Origin: Chitinophagales bacterium
GTDB taxonomy: Bacteria > Bacteroidota > Bacteroidia > Chitinophagales > Chitinophagaceae
NCBI GenBank assembly: GCA_025355935.1
Contig: JANXYS010000073.1
Location: 1 to 33,670, forward strand
Direction of reading: 5' to 3'
Length of the DNA: 33,670 nucleotides
How positions within the stretch are numbered: the first letter of the stretch is position 1; each line of letters opens with the position of its first letter. This document shows positions 32,903 to 33,670 of this stretch, in pieces. A model generated the notes under the pieces. That model was not told the origin of the DNA, searched no databases, and saw only the letters and a list, made by a program, of their open reading frames with translations. Made by a program: the position numbers and the translations under genes.

Positions 32903-32982
32903 CGCTTTAAAGAAGTGGAAAAAGCTCAAGAGCTATGGTGCAATCACCATTGAAAAAAAATACGCGTGTTATAAATTGCGAT

Positions 32983-33630
32983 ATGCCGATTCCAATTCGA
33001 TACAGAGCTGAATTTTTTGAAGGTCAATATTTCCACGTATTTAACCGAACCAACAATAAGGAAATCTTATTTCTTTCAGATGAGAATCGAACCTTCTTTC
33101 TTACGCAATTTGAGAAACATTTATCAGCAGGTGTCGATGCAATTTGCTGGGCACTCCTAAACAACCACTTTCATCTTTTTTTAAGAGTCAAGTCCCAGGG
33201 AGCTATTGTCGATTCATTATCGCAAATGAAAACGCGCCACTCACTGGATCAAAGACGCTACCTGGCCGGCGAAGTATCAGTAAATATTTTGTTGCAACAA
33301 TCGTTCAAACGTTTTTTTCAGTCGTATGCACAAGCGTTCAACAAGCAACACAACCGCTCAGGAAATCTCTTCCGCAGGCCCTTTCGGAGGGTAGCAATCT
33401 TAAATGACTCTTATTTTACTAAAATAATCGTCTACATACATACCAATCCCTGGAAGCACAGGGTTTTTGAAGATTTTACAAAGTATAAGTGGAGTTCTTA
33501 TGAGTCATTCGTCAAGGGTTCTGGTCTCAATGCGGTTGAACAGGAGGTAATTGACTGGTTTGGCGGAACCGATAATTTTATAAATGTCCACTTAAATGCA
33601 ACTCCAATTTATAAGAATTTGGGATTGTAG
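32983..33630 (+). CDS. REP-associated tyrosine transposase (RAYT, Y1_Tnp/IS200-like)
   Basis: From the ATG at 32983 this is a 215-residue protein. The HUH metal site is seen as LLNNHFHLFLRV with His62 and His64. The catalytic Tyr is Tyr115 in FFQSYAQAFNKQHNRSGNLFRRPF, the RAYT form of the Y1 transposase motif. IIVYIHTNPWKHRVFEDFTKYKWSSY is the typical RAYT C-terminal helix and 'KWSS' block. Such single-copy transposases act on palindromic REP/BIME sequences and are usually domesticated rather than free IS elements. Here palindromes lie on both sides (32742-32793 and 33647-33670), as expected of a RAYT-REP pair. An in-frame ATG at 32935 adds 16 unconserved residues. Complete, with no frameshift. 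Confidence 0.92.
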   Translation: MPIPIRYRAEFFEGQYFHVFNRTNNKEILFLSDENRTFFLTQFEKHLSAGVDAICWALLNNHFHLFLRVKSQGAIVDSLSQMKTRHSLDQRRYLAGEVSVNILLQQSFKRFFQSYAQAFNKQHNRSGNLFRRPFRRVAILNDSYFTKIIVYIHTNPWKHRVFEDFTKYKWSSYESFVKGSGLNAVEQEVIDWFGGTDNFINVHLNATPIYKNLGL

Positions 33631-33635
33631 ATGGG

Positions 33636-33670
33636 TGAGACCTTGAGGTGTCAACCTTTAAAGGTTGACA
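33636..33670. repeat. Palindromic repeat downstream of the RAYT, cut by window end
   Basis: TGAGACCT, three other bases, then GGTGTCAAC...GTTGACA repeats the upstream layout of palindrome A's right arm plus palindrome B in the same orientation. The 22 bases at 33649-33670 form a perfect inverted repeat, better than the upstream copy. The final CC would fall beyond the window. The left arm of palindrome A is absent here. Confidence 0.85.

Noticed and set aside
1..33670. CRISPR array, rRNA operon, prophage or toxin-antitoxin pair
   Set aside because: No regularly spaced repeats, rRNA stretches, phage structural genes or recognisable toxin/antitoxin pairs were seen.

Overview
The window looks like a chromosomal segment from a Bacteroidota bacterium, probably of the Chitinophagaceae/Sphingobacteriia type. 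The evidence is several TAnnTTTG-type -7 promoter boxes with few clear Shine-Dalgarno sequences, a 'GCAQVGMPTGGPRDTLAPV' Ig-like lipoprotein, a Cys-rich CWC plus DUF5522 protein, and the overall gene repertoire. Taxonomy is inferred from family resemblance only; no search was run.

Region 1 (1-13482, all minus strand) is a surface polysaccharide (O-antigen or capsule) locus. From upstream to downstream it holds a WbpD-like sugar N-acetyltransferase, GDP-mannose 4,6-dehydratase (gmd) and GDP-L-fucose synthase (fcl). After a new promoter come glucose-1-phosphate cytidylyltransferase (rfbF), CDP-glucose 4,6-dehydratase (rfbG), a TylC3/TcaB9-type sugar C-methyltransferase, a CysE-like hexapeptide acetyltransferase, a Wzx-type flippase, a GT2 and a GT4 glycosyltransferase, two tandem membrane O-acyltransferases, and a second GT4 cut by the left edge. 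The set predicts GDP-L-fucose plus a CDP-linked 6-deoxy, C-methyl-branched sugar, assembled on a lipid carrier, O-acetylated and flipped.

Region 2 (13625-22182) is housekeeping and sugar salvage. It holds an ABC-F ATPase with a good terminator, a NagX-like membrane acyltransferase, an EamA transporter overlapping nagA, a HAD hydrolase, galK, galM, and a small cysteine-rich CWC-DUF5522 fusion.

Region 3 (22183-28032) is mixed. It has a 584-base gene-free stretch with a 41-base direct repeat, a zinc alcohol dehydrogenase with terminator, a divergent pair made of a periplasmic DsrE-like protein and a TsdA-like dihaem cytochrome c, a GyrI-like effector-binding protein without an ATG start, tRNA-Arg(CCT), a membrane TPR protein, an SRPBCC protein, and a long AT-rich hairpin.

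Region 4 (28033-33670) holds a single-chain UvrD-like helicase fused to a four-cysteine PD-(D/E)XK nuclease, an Ig-like lipoprotein, and a REP-associated tyrosine transposase (RAYT) flanked on both sides by the same palindromic repeat. The RAYT with its palindromes is the clearest candidate for a poorly described element. The C-methyl CDP-sugar branch, the TsdA/DsrE pair and the helicase-nuclease are the other items worth following.
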